Positions 1 through 7,208 of a stretch of 21,113 nucleotides of DNA are shown piece after piece. The stretch covers positions 1 through 21,113 of IMG/VR virus record IMGVR_UViG_3300031957_003032. One strand, 5' to 3'. The stretch is from a virus. The position numbers and the translations under genes are program-made. How positions within the stretch are numbered: the stretch's first letter is position 1; every line of letters begins with the position of its first letter. A model generated the notes under the pieces. That model worked only from the letters and a program-made list of their open reading frames with translations, did not search any database and was not told the origin of the DNA.

Positions 1-2
1 GC

Positions 3-296
3 GCGCCTCAATCCGATCGGCTGTCGGCGGGGACGCCGCCGGCTGCGAACGGTGACGCCGTCACGCCGCCGGTCGAGGGCGAAGCCTCGACCCCGGCCGA
101 TGAGGAAGCCAAGGGCGCGGAATCGCCGCCGGCCGAAGACGGCGACCAGGATGAGGTCGAGGATGTGCCGGCCGCACCGGCCGCCGCGCTCGGCCGGGGC
201 CTCTATCGCAACACCGAGACCGGCGAAGAGCGCCGCATCTCGGTGCGCAAGGCGCTGGCCATGATCGCCGCCGGCGCGCCGATCGAGCGGGTCTGA
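3..296 (+). CDS. C-terminal part of an unidentified head-region phage protein
   Basis: The reading frame is open from the left edge of the window to a TGA at 294-296, so the gene starts outside and only its last 97 residues are visible. The first two thirds are an acidic, Pro/Ala/Glu-rich low-complexity stretch that looks like a disordered linker. The last 30 or so residues (ending in ALAMIAAGAPIERV) look folded and basic. The stop lies 4 nt before the next gene, a probable head-tail joining protein, so by position this should be a head, head-decoration or connector protein. I do not recognise a family. Strand and frame are well supported by position, spacing and codon use; the function is open. 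Confidence 0.6.
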   Translation, partial: APQSDRLSAGTPPAANGDAVTPPVEGEASTPADEEAKGAESPPAEDGDQDEVEDVPAAPAAALGRGLYRNTETGEERRISVRKALAMIAAGAPIERV

Positions 297-300
297 TCCC

Positions 301-654
301 GTGCCCCTGTCCCCCTTCGACCAGGAATTCCGCGACAGCGCGCTGCCGGAGATCTATGCCGCCTTTGGCGAGGTCATGTCCTACACGCCGCCGGTCGGGT
401 CTGTGGTCGAAGGGGTTCTGGTCGTCCCTGATGAGCGGCATGCGGAAAACGATACGGGCGACAGCTTTGGCCGGATCCGTTCGGTGGAACGCATCTGGTG
501 GGTCCAGAAGGCCGACGCCAAACTGGTCGCGGCCGGTGTGACGCCCGCCAATGGCGGTCGGTTCACCCGGTCGGATGGGGAAGTCCTGCGCGTGGATGGC
601 GAGCCTTTGAAAATGGACGGTGAGTGGAAGCTCGACCTGGTTGAGGCTTACTGA
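301..654 (+). CDS. Probable head-tail joining protein (lambda gpFII-like)
   Basis: A 117-residue protein with a GTG start at 301, 4 nt after the preceding stop. No strong ribosome binding site is visible, so coupling to the upstream gene is likely. The N-terminus (FDQEFRDSALPEIYAAFGEV) followed by a small beta-rich protein with a WWVQKAD strand resembles the short gpFII-type (Phage_attach) joining proteins, which bind the completed head and provide the surface for tail docking. Its place between a head-region gene and a DUF6441/terminator pair fits that role. The family assignment is from memory of the pattern, and a general head-closure protein is an alternative. Confidence 0.55.
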   Translation: MPLSPFDQEFRDSALPEIYAAFGEVMSYTPPVGSVVEGVLVVPDERHAENDTGDSFGRIRSVERIWWVQKADAKLVAAGVTPANGGRFTRSDGEVLRVDGEPLKMDGEWKLDLVEAY

Positions 655-660
655 CCGGCC

Positions 661-1386
661 ATGGCGCTCTCTGCCTTGTCATCGGGCGGCGCGGATTTCG
701 CCCTCGATGTCGATATCGTTGAAAGCCTGTCGGCGGATATCGATGCCACGCTGGAAGAATTGGCCGAGGTGGCCATGTCGGCCGCCGATGCGGTCGAGGC
801 TTGGGGCAAGGGCGAATTGCGCGCCGATACGCGCGGCGCTCTGGGCAACAAGGTCGCCAATGCCTGGCGCTCGCGGGTTTGGCCCAATCGGGGTGGACAC
901 GCATCCGTCGCGCCGTCGATCGGATGGTGGTCGAACGCCCCACACATCATCCGGGCCTTTTCCGATGGCCTTACCATCCGGGCCGGGGAGGGGAAATATC
1001 TCCTAATTCCGACGGAGAATGCCCCGCAATTCGGCTATGGGTTCGGCCAATCCGGTCGGATGCGCAAAGCCCGGGCCTATGCCCTGACGATGGCTGAGCG
1101 CCGCTTCGGCCGACTGCGATATGTGAAGGCCAAGGGCCGGGATCTGATCCTGGTTCTGGCGGACAAGGTCCAGCGCAACAAGCGCGGTTATGGGCGCGCC
1201 AGCGCGTCCACCTTGCGGCGTAAGAAACACGAAAACGGTGTGGTCATGTTCATCATGGTTCCCGCCGCCACCATGCCCAAAACGATCGACCCGGATGCCA
1301 TTGCCGACGCAATCGGTCGGGAAGGCCTGGAACGCTTCGCGCGGGCCTTCCGAGATGTCGCCACCCGCCATTACGGCACGGAGTAA
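661..1386 (+). CDS. DUF6441 family phage neck/tail protein
   Basis: A 241-residue protein starting at ATG 661, 6 nt after the previous stop. The central region matches the pattern I know for DUF6441: an alpha-helical N-terminus, then NAWRSRVWP, a W-(S/x)-AP-HIIRAF segment, a KYLLIPTENAP strand, a basic middle part (about residues 135-195), and a hydrophobic VVMFIMVPA strand with a helical tail. These proteins are common in alphaproteobacterial prophages and sit between head-closure and tail-terminator genes, where a neck or tail-completion role is presumed but not proven. Nothing looks truncated. The family call is fairly secure; the exact role is inferred from position. Confidence 0.7.
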   Translation: MALSALSSGGADFALDVDIVESLSADIDATLEELAEVAMSAADAVEAWGKGELRADTRGALGNKVANAWRSRVWPNRGGHASVAPSIGWWSNAPHIIRAFSDGLTIRAGEGKYLLIPTENAPQFGYGFGQSGRMRKARAYALTMAERRFGRLRYVKAKGRDLILVLADKVQRNKRGYGRASASTLRRKKHENGVVMFIMVPAATMPKTIDPDAIADAIGREGLERFARAFRDVATRHYGTE

Positions 1387-1397
1387 GGACGTATTTC

Positions 1398-1868
1398 ATG
1401 ACCACGCCCATCGATCATGACGAGGCCCGCGAGGCTGTGGAGACCGTGATCAATGCGGCGCTGGCATTGCTGGATGATCCGCTGGAATTGGTGGTGCGGG
1501 ATCCGCGCTATCTCGATGCGGCCCAGACTGAAGACAAGGTGCGAGCGCGCGCCGTCCTGGCGGATGGAAAAGTGCGCGAAACAGCATTCTTGCAGGGTAT
1601 TCCTCCGACCTGGGATCTGGAGGCGCTCTTCATTTTCGGTGTCGAAGGCCTGGGCGGGGCGGATGCCGATCGCTGGGCCCGCGTGTCAGAGCTTCGCAAG
1701 GCCGCATCAGCGGCCATTGCGGCGGATCCGCGCCTGGGCGGTGTGGTGACCTATGCCTCGGTGCGTGATTTCGAGCCGGAAGACCTCAAAACCCCGGGCG
1801 TGGATATCTCCACGCTCAATTCACTCACCATCGCCGTTGAATTTGTCAGCCTCACACAGACCGGCTGA
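1398..1868 (+). CDS. Probable tail terminator / tail completion protein
   Basis: A 156-residue protein starting at ATG 1398, with an AAGGA ribosome binding site about 9 nt upstream. It opens with a helix (HDEAREAVETVINAALALL), continues as an alternating alpha/beta protein and ends with a strand (SLTIAVEFVSLTQTG). This is the size and secondary-structure rhythm of lambda gpU / HK97 gp10-type terminators, which cap the tail tube and join it to the neck. No signature motif is visible. The call rests on size, the final beta strand of the type IAVEFVSL, and position two genes before the tail tube protein. Confidence 0.5.
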   Translation: MTTPIDHDEAREAVETVINAALALLDDPLELVVRDPRYLDAAQTEDKVRARAVLADGKVRETAFLQGIPPTWDLEALFIFGVEGLGGADADRWARVSELRKAASAAIAADPRLGGVVTYASVRDFEPEDLKTPGVDISTLNSLTIAVEFVSLTQTG

Positions 1869-1891
1869 TTTCATCCACATAGGAGGCCGTC

Positions 1892-2104
1892 ATGGCAGCG
1901 AAAAACAAGGCCGAAGATGCGGCCAAATCCGCCCCGAAACCCTTCCAGGCGGTCTTGCTGGCGGATTTGGACGGAATCGGCACGGCCGGGTCCGTGATTT
2001 CTCTCGATCCGGCGGTGGTGAAGTCCAAATCGCTGGAGGTGGGCAAGCATTATCGCAAGGCCTCCAAGCGTGATTTGAAAATCGCCGGGCTCGCGGCCGG
2101 CTGA
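1892..2104 (+). CDS. Small basic protein of unknown function, before the tail tube gene
   Basis: A 70-residue protein starting at ATG 1892 with a perfect AGGAGG ribosome binding site 5 nt upstream, so it should be well translated. It has a lysine/alanine-rich N-terminus (MAAKNKAEDAAKSAPK), a short beta-rich middle (FQAVLLADLDGIGTAGSVISL) and a basic end. Such small proteins often sit between the terminator and major tail genes in alphaproteobacterial phages, but I know no function for this one. It is followed by a 66-nt gap holding a palindrome. The gene itself is likely real given its strong ribosome binding site and codon use. Confidence 0.6.
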   Translation: MAAKNKAEDAAKSAPKPFQAVLLADLDGIGTAGSVISLDPAVVKSKSLEVGKHYRKASKRDLKIAGLAAG

Positions 2105-2120
2105 TCCGTCATTTCTGCCC

Positions 2121-2137
2121 GCCGAACGCCGTTCGGC
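2121..2137. repeat. Palindrome GCCGAACGCCGTTCGGC, copy 1
   Basis: This 17-base inverted repeat (8-bp arms around one base) lies 17 bases after the stop of the small protein gene and 34 bases before the tail tube gene. The same sequence with G as the central base occurs at 17743-17759, a degenerate copy at 20811-20827, and an incomplete copy inside the tape measure gene near 6202-6214. As RNA it could fold, but no U-tract follows directly (CCGGTCCTTTCTCG), so a plain intrinsic terminator is unlikely. An mRNA-stabilising hairpin or a protein-binding site are both possible. Confidence 0.6.
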
Positions 2138-2170
2138 CGGTCCTTTCTCGTCTAAATCAGGAGCAGTCCC

Positions 2171-3139
2171 ATGCCTCATCTCATCGGGCGCGATGTCCAG
2201 CTGTATACGTTGGGCCAGTCGGCGGCGGGCACGGCCGCCAGCGGCAATTTCAACCCGGTTTCCCATTACGGCTTCACGCCGCGCCGGACAGACCCTCTCG
2301 TCGAAGATCCGCTGATCGGCGTCAGCCTGGCCAATGTCATGGATCCGCAGCCGCCGGCCGAAGGGCTGGTCGAGGCCGGCTTCGACATCGATCTTCCGCT
2401 CTGCTTCAATCAGCTCGGCTGGTATCTGCCGCAATTGTTTGCGGTGACGGCGCCCGATGGTTCCGATCCCTACACCCATGTCTTCGACAGCTCGGCCCGC
2501 GCCCATGCCGGCCAGAGCCTGGCCTGGCAGGATGGCGAGGATTGGCGCCTGGCCAATACGGTCACCTGGTCGCGCATGGAGATTAGCTTCACGCCGGAAG
2601 CCGGCCGCCGGCGCATCAGCCTGCAGGGCAAGGCGTCCAATATCACCACGCCGGTGTCCGACCCGACCGGCACCCCGGCATCCCAGCTGGCCCTTAACAC
2701 CTTTGCCGGCGGTATCGGTGCTTCGGTCCTCTACAATGGCGTGGCGGTGGCCAATCTGATGGGTGGATCCCTGCGCTTTGAGCGCCAGCTGATCGATGAC
2801 CGCCCGATCCCGCGCCCCGATCGCACGGCGAAAGAATTCATCCCCGATGTCAATCCGACAATCGGCGGCACGCTGGACCTTCGCCCGGTGGATAATACCT
2901 GGTTCGACATCGCGGCGGCCAAGGATGTGGACGATCTCAAGATCGCCTTTGCGACGGACGCCAATAACAGCCTGACGATTGATCTGCCGGCCGTGCGGTT
3001 TGAGCCGAAACAGCGCGCCGCCTCCGGCCAGGGCGTCCGCACGGAAAGCTATGAGATGCGTGCCGAGCAAACGGCCGTGGCGCACGCGCTGACCGCAACC
3101 CTGATCAATTCGATCGCTTCCTATCCGGGTGAGGCATGA
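2171..3139 (+). CDS. Phage tail tube protein (major tail protein)
   Basis: A 322-residue protein starting at ATG 2171 with AGGAG about 9 nt upstream. The sequence fits the Phage_tube_2 type of tail tube protein: an N-terminal strand with GRDVQLYTLGQS, repeated beta-rich segments, a WSRMEISF strand, a GGSLRFERQL segment and a beta-rich end (NSLTIDLPAVRFEPKQ). It would polymerise as stacked hexameric rings forming the non-contractile tube around the tape measure protein. No sheath gene is present, which agrees with a siphovirus. The stop overlaps the next gene's start (ATGA at 3136-3139), so translation of the chaperone is probably coupled to that of this abundant protein. Confidence 0.8.
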   Translation: MPHLIGRDVQLYTLGQSAAGTAASGNFNPVSHYGFTPRRTDPLVEDPLIGVSLANVMDPQPPAEGLVEAGFDIDLPLCFNQLGWYLPQLFAVTAPDGSDPYTHVFDSSARAHAGQSLAWQDGEDWRLANTVTWSRMEISFTPEAGRRRISLQGKASNITTPVSDPTGTPASQLALNTFAGGIGASVLYNGVAVANLMGGSLRFERQLIDDRPIPRPDRTAKEFIPDVNPTIGGTLDLRPVDNTWFDIAAAKDVDDLKIAFATDANNSLTIDLPAVRFEPKQRAASGQGVRTESYEMRAEQTAVAHALTATLINSIASYPGEA

Positions 3140-3627
3140 TCCACATTTCCACGGGCCCGGCTGATCCGGGCGAGATTCTCATCAAATTTCCGGAATACGC
3201 CCAAACCATCAATCGCGAGCGGTGTGTTCCGGAGATCCGTCTTTCCCGGCCGACCACGCCCTCGCGCAAGGCGGCCGAAATGGAAGCCTGGCGCATGGTT
3301 CCCGTGCCGAACCAGGACGAAAGCGATGAGGATTTTGCGGGCCGTGCGCAGCCCGTCCTGGCCGCGCTGGGTTTTGACAAAGTGGTCGAGAGCGCCGGAC
3401 TGGAAAGCGGCCTGCAGGCCGCCGCCCAGACGCTGGACCTGGTGAAGCTGGTTCAACTGCACATCCTGGACTGGAAGCATTTCGGCGATGCCCAATCCAA
3501 AAAGGCGGTCGAACCGACACCCATGGCCGTCCAGGCCCTGATTGTCGGGCATCCGGCGGTCGCCAAGAAAATCGAGCGCGAGATCAATCGAGCGCTTGGC
3601 CAGGTGGTGCGTGAGGGAAACGGATAG
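3136..3627 (+). CDS. Tail assembly chaperone, short form (lambda gpG-like)
   Basis: A 163-residue protein that starts at ATG 3136 inside the tail tube stop (ATGA). It is alpha/beta at the start and mainly helical later (about residues 75-160), like other gpG-type chaperones. It sits exactly between the tube and tape measure genes, the universal place for the G/GT pair that keeps the tape measure protein soluble and recruits tube subunits. The family diverges too far for motif proof, but the last codons contain a GGGAAAC slippery site in the correct register (codons GGA AAC at 3616-3621), followed by a stem. Most ribosomes would stop at TAG 3625 and make this form. Confidence 0.75.
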   Translation: MIHISTGPADPGEILIKFPEYAQTINRERCVPEIRLSRPTTPSRKAAEMEAWRMVPVPNQDESDEDFAGRAQPVLAALGFDKVVESAGLESGLQAAAQTLDLVKLVQLHILDWKHFGDAQSKKAVEPTPMAVQALIVGHPAVAKKIEREINRALGQVVREGNG

Positions 3628-3661
3628 GCGCCACTCTCTCCTGGGTGCATGAGGGTGGCGC
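3615..3661 (+). promoter_or_regulatory. Programmed -1 ribosomal frameshift signal
   Basis: The slippery heptamer G GGA AAC occupies 3615-3621, in register with the zero frame (GAG GGA AAC GGA TAG). A 6-nt spacer (3622-3627) contains the zero-frame stop TAG. A stem then follows: 3628-3638 pairs with 3651-3661 over 11 bp with one G-U pair, closing a 12-nt loop. The -1 frame is open from here to the stop at 4008-4010. Lambda uses GGGAAAG for the same purpose at the same locus. The expected product is a 291-residue G-T fusion (162 residues plus 129). Confidence 0.85.
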
Positions 3662-4010
3662 GAAGAATTGCCTGGACTGTGTGCGCTCTGGTGATGCCTG
3701 CGCCAAGGGTGGGCTTGTCCGCGATATCCGCACCGAGGGGCGGGAAGTTCCGCCTTCGCATCTCTGCCCGTTCACAGAGCATCAGCCGCGCACCGTGGAA
3801 GGCGCGCTGGTCCTGACGCTGCTGCGCAATGGGTCCTGCCTGAAACGGGGCGGGTGGGGGTTTGAAGGGATCGACATCGATCTCGCCCTGCGCCGTCTGG
3901 CCACCATGACACCGCGCATGCCCGAATGGCTGGCGCTGGAATTATTGGACCATGCCGAGGCGGGCATTTTTGCCGGCCTTGCCCTGGCCCGCGAAGCAAA
4001 AGGGGAGTGA
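3621..4010 (+). CDS. T extension of the tail assembly chaperone (made by -1 frameshift)
   Basis: This 129-codon -1 frame has no convincing start of its own: the GTG at 3645 lacks a ribosome binding site and lies inside the frameshift stem-loop. It is best read as the C-terminal part of the long chaperone (gpGT-like) translated from 3136. In lambda the T domain binds tube subunits while G binds the tape measure. The extension opens with a Cys-rich part (C-X2-C-X6-C-X21-C, from NCLDCVRSGDAC to SHLCPF) and ends in helices (MPEWLALELLDHAEAGIFAG). The Cys spacing suggests, but does not prove, a metal site. Its stop lies 2 nt before the tape measure start. Confidence 0.75.
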   Translation, partial: RIGATLSWVHEGGAKNCLDCVRSGDACAKGGLVRDIRTEGREVPPSHLCPFTEHQPRTVEGALVLTLLRNGSCLKRGGWGFEGIDIDLALRRLATMTPRMPEWLALELLDHAEAGIFAGLALAREAKGE

Positions 4011-4012
4011 GC

Positions 4013-6340
4013 ATGGCGCAGCGCAAAAATGCCGGCAGTGTCGTCATCAAGCTCGATCTGCGCGGACAGGAAGAGCTGAAACGCCGTCTGGAAGAATTGG
4101 GGCCGACTGGCGAGCGGGTTTGGCGCGATCTCAAGCGTGGTGCGAAACCGGCCGAACAGGGCTTCAAGGCGGTCGACGCCGCACGCCAGCAGCTGCAGGG
4201 CGGGGTGGATGAGCTGGCGTCACGCGCCGGGCCTCTGGGCCAGTTCCTCACCTCGATCGGGCCGTGGGGACTTGCGGCGGCCGCCGGTCTCGGCGTGCTG
4301 GCCCTGGCCCTGCGCGAAGTCTTCGTCTTGATGGAGCGCAGCCGCGAGACGGCCTTCTGGGCGGAGGAGCTGGAGAATGCTGCTGCTGCGGCCGGCATGA
4401 TGGAAGACCGCGTTTTGTCTCTGGGCTCGGCCGTCCAGCTTGCTGGCGGTGACTTCAATGCGGCCCTGGCAGGCCTGGAGGAGTTTTCCAAACGCATCGG
4501 CGAGTATCGGGCGACAGGCCAGGGGGAAGGGCGGGATGCCTTTGACGCGCTGGGCCTGCGTGATTTGGTCGATAGCGGAGCAGATGCCACCACTGTTCTC
4601 GATGCCGTTCTGGAACGCATGCGCGAGATTCAGGATCCCGCGCGGCGGCTGGCGATAGCGGACAAGCTGGGCCTACGCGAAGCCGCGCCGCTACTGCAGC
4701 GCAGTGCGGACGATATGGAGCGGATCCTTGGGGCGGCTGAGAACATTAATGCTGCATTCTCCGAGCAGGTCTTGCAGGATTTTGCCAATGCTGGAGAAGC
4801 CATTCGCGAGGCGCAGCTCAGGCAGGATCGCGCGAGGCAACTCCAGTCTCTGGCTACAGTCGATTTGGAGGTGTCACGTCAGCAGGCCTTGGCGCGTATG
4901 GAGGAAGCTAGAACGGCCGTCGGGTGGAACCGGGTGGCGCTGGAGGAACGTTCCACTGAAATACTTGAGATGCAGCGCGATGTAATGCTTCGAACGATCG
5001 AGCGCGTTTCCAGTGCGCCTGCGCAGTACGCCGAGCTGGGTATCCATGTTGCCGACCTACGGCTTGAGTTGGAGCAGTTGAACGTCGCGCTCGAGGAGCA
5101 GGCGCGAATCCTGAGAACGACCCAATTTGACGTTCCGACCACCTTCGGCAACGGTTCCCGCGAAATATTGGAGGCGATGCAGGCGCGCTGGTCGGCTGAT
5201 GCCAGTCGGAATGAAATCGACCTCGAGCGCCGGCGTGAGCTGGAAGCTCTGTTCGAGCAAGCCTATCGCGCCACGCTGACGCCAGTGCAGGAGCTGGCCC
5301 AGTATGAGGCCGATCTCAACGCTATTCGCGAGGCGGGCATCACGATCGGTGAAGACAATATCGAAATGACCGAAGGGATGGTCCGGCAATTGGTCGCCCT
5401 GCGTGCCGAGGCCCTCGGTTTGCATCCCAAGCTGGAGCAGCTCTCAGAGGATGAGCGCAAGCTGGCCGGTGCGATTGCCTCGACTTTCGACCCGCTGGAA
5501 GCGCAAAAACAGCTGCTTGAAGAATTGACCACCCCGGCCAGTGAGGCCGCCGATCGGCTGATGCGCCTGTTCGCCCTGTGGCGCGAGGCGCCGGAGCATG
5601 CCGATGTCATCATTGCGGAGATCCGGGCCGTCAAAGAGGCGCTGCACGGGCCGGAGGATGACAATGAAATCCGCATGGAGAGCCGGTTCGAGGGTCTCCG
5701 CAAAATGGCCGAGGAATACGAGAATGTGATCGATGTGCTCGATCGCGCCGGGACCGACACGCTGGGCGGCATCCATGATGGGCTTGTTGATATTGCCACC
5801 ACAAGCGGCGATGTCGGCGATGCCTTTGAGGACATGGGGCGTCGCATAATGCGGACGCTCGCGGATATCGCGATCCAGCGCTACATCACCGGCCCGCTCT
5901 CCGGCGTTCTGGAAACCGTGTTTGATTCCTGGACTGACACCGCGTCGGGAAAAACAGGAACCCTGCCCAATAACGACACCGGCGCCAGTTATCGCTTCAA
6001 GGGAAATCCCGGTCTCGACAATAATGTTCTGTCGTTGAATGGCGAGCCCTTCGCAAACGTGTCCCGCAATGAGGATCTGCACATCATCCCGGCGCTCAAC
6101 ACGATGGGTGGCCGGGCTGGTGGATCCATGGCGCTTGAATTGCCGCCCCTGGATATCGTCCTCAAGGATGAACGATCCGGCGGGGGCAAGGCCCGGGCCA
6201 GCGAACGGCGTTCGGCGGATGGCGGCCGGCAATTGCAGATCCTGCTCGAAGAAAATGTCGGCGGCTTGCTGGGATCGGGCGGGTTTGATGCGGAAATGGA
6301 AGCTCGCTATGGCCTCGTGCCCAAGCCGGGGAGGCGTTGA
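4013..6340 (+). CDS. Tail tape measure protein (lambda gpH-like C-terminus)
   Basis: A 775-residue protein starting at ATG 4013 with an AGGGGAG ribosome binding site just upstream; an in-frame earlier start at 3926 is rejected because it lies within the chaperone extension. Residues 1-75 are helical and charged; about 83-107 form a hydrophobic Gly/Ala-rich segment (GPWGLAAAAGLGVLALALRE) typical of tape measures that later enter or cross membranes. About 250-400 is predicted coiled coil. Residues about 582-640 (GLVDIATTSGDVGDAFEDM, IMRTLADIAIQRYITGPL) match the lambda-type C-terminal tape measure domain. At about 0.15 nm per residue the tail would be near 115 nm (inference). Codons in about 4640-5160 include several rare here (AGA, ATA, CTA), hinting at mosaic exchange. 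Confidence 0.85.
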   Translation: MAQRKNAGSVVIKLDLRGQEELKRRLEELGPTGERVWRDLKRGAKPAEQGFKAVDAARQQLQGGVDELASRAGPLGQFLTSIGPWGLAAAAGLGVLALALREVFVLMERSRETAFWAEELENAAAAAGMMEDRVLSLGSAVQLAGGDFNAALAGLEEFSKRIGEYRATGQGEGRDAFDALGLRDLVDSGADATTVLDAVLERMREIQDPARRLAIADKLGLREAAPLLQRSADDMERILGAAENINAAFSEQVLQDFANAGEAIREAQLRQDRARQLQSLATVDLEVSRQQALARMEEARTAVGWNRVALEERSTEILEMQRDVMLRTIERVSSAPAQYAELGIHVADLRLELEQLNVALEEQARILRTTQFDVPTTFGNGSREILEAMQARWSADASRNEIDLERRRELEALFEQAYRATLTPVQELAQYEADLNAIREAGITIGEDNIEMTEGMVRQLVALRAEALGLHPKLEQLSEDERKLAGAIASTFDPLEAQKQLLEELTTPASEAADRLMRLFALWREAPEHADVIIAEIRAVKEALHGPEDDNEIRMESRFEGLRKMAEEYENVIDVLDRAGTDTLGGIHDGLVDIATTSGDVGDAFEDMGRRIMRTLADIAIQRYITGPLSGVLETVFDSWTDTASGKTGTLPNNDTGASYRFKGNPGLDNNVLSLNGEPFANVSRNEDLHIIPALNTMGGRAGGSMALELPPLDIVLKDERSGGGKARASERRSADGGRQLQILLEENVGGLLGSGGFDAEMEARYGLVPKPGRR

Positions 6341-6705
6341 TGGCTGAAACCTGGCCTGCCAGCCTGCCGGCGGATCCGCGCCGGGAAGGCTATAAGCCGC
6401 CGCGTGCGGGCAAGAATGTCCTCTCTTCGCAAACCGATGGCGGACGGCCAAAGCGCCGGCGCCTGTTCACCGCCGTGCCGGCCTTTGTCGAAATCTCCTG
6501 GCGCTGGTCTGTCAGCGATTGGGAAACCTACTGGCTGCCGTTCCTTCACACCACGCTGGCCGATGGGGCCCTGGCTTTCACCTGGACCGAACCGCTGACC
6601 GGCGAAGAGTATGAGGCACATATCGTGGACGGTGCCCAGGGCGTCGATACCGCGATGGGTCCGGGCCACAATGTCATCGTCTCGGTGCGTCTTGAGGTAA
6701 TCTGA
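6340..6705 (+). CDS. Minor tail protein (lambda gpM-like / distal tail)
   Basis: A 121-residue protein. ATG 6340 overlaps the tape measure stop (TGATG); an in-frame TTG at 6337 is less likely. The core VEISWRWSVSDWETYWLPFL, then GALAFTWTEPLTGEEYEAHI, resembles the small gpM-type minor tail proteins (a helix with a conserved W/F, then a G-A-x-x-F strand), which bind the tail end of the tape measure and begin the tip complex. The gene order tape measure, this gene, DUF1833, NlpC/P60, TipJ copies lambda H-M-L-K-J, which supports the call. The stop overlaps the next start (ATGA). Confidence 0.6.
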   Translation: MAETWPASLPADPRREGYKPPRAGKNVLSSQTDGGRPKRRRLFTAVPAFVEISWRWSVSDWETYWLPFLHTTLADGALAFTWTEPLTGEEYEAHIVDGAQGVDTAMGPGHNVIVSVRLEVI

Positions 6706-7208
6706 TGCCCTCTCAAACCTATCTGGAAGCCGCCGTCGCGCAGGAAACGGACGAGGTCTATCTCGCTCTGGTCACCATATCGCACGAGGATCTGGCGGCT
6801 CTGGGTGTGGACTATCCCGATCTGGGTGTGTCGGGAGGTGCGCTGCGCTTTGTCAATAATACTCAGGACATCACCAGCCGGGGCGATGTGTTCAAGGCTT
6901 ATGGGTTTGATTTGTCCTTGCCGGGACAGGGGGAAGGCGAGCGTCAGGTTGCCACGCTGACGATCGACAATGTCGATCAGCGCATCGGCCTGACCTTGCG
7001 GTCGCTGCAATCGCGAGCGGATGTCCTGGTGGAGATCGTGCTGGCTTCGGATGTGGACACGGTCGAGCAGACCTTGCCGGAATTCCAGCTGGTCGGCAGT
7101 GATATCGACCGGCTGCAGGTGTCCGGTCAGCTGGCGGTGGATATTGATGAGGAGGAGCCTGTCACCTCCTATGATTTCACGCCGCGCACGGCGCCGGCCT
7201 TGTTTTGA
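6705..7208 (+). CDS. DUF1833 family minor tail protein (lambda gpL position)
   Basis: A 167-residue beta-rich protein starting at ATG 6705 inside the preceding stop. Features matching DUF1833 are the N-terminal TDEVYLALVTISH strand, ALRFVNNTQDITSRG, a FDLSLPGQGEGERQVATLTI segment, and the ending SYDFTPRTAPALF. DUF1833 proteins occupy the gpL slot of the tail-tip gene order in many siphoviruses. Lambda gpL carries an iron-sulfur cluster, but this protein has no cysteines, so it should not. Its stop shares bases with the TTG start of the peptidase gene (TTGA). Good confidence in the family; the role is from position. Confidence 0.7.
   Translation: MPSQTYLEAAVAQETDEVYLALVTISHEDLAALGVDYPDLGVSGGALRFVNNTQDITSRGDVFKAYGFDLSLPGQGEGERQVATLTIDNVDQRIGLTLRSLQSRADVLVEIVLASDVDTVEQTLPEFQLVGSDIDRLQVSGQLAVDIDEEEPVTSYDFTPRTAPALF

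Noticed and set aside
1871-3085. Minus-strand open frame of 404 codons opposite the tail tube gene
   Set aside because: Composition is Arg/His/Gly-rich and the sense strand holds a recognisable tail tube protein; treated as a shadow.
3645-4010. Independent gene starting at GTG 3645
   Set aside because: No ribosome binding site, start buried in the frameshift stem-loop, and the -1 frame is open from a perfect slippery site; better explained as the T extension.
5444-6451. Minus-strand open frame of 335 codons opposite the tape measure gene
   Set aside because: Same reasoning; no start signals and the sense frame carries the lambda-like tape measure domain.
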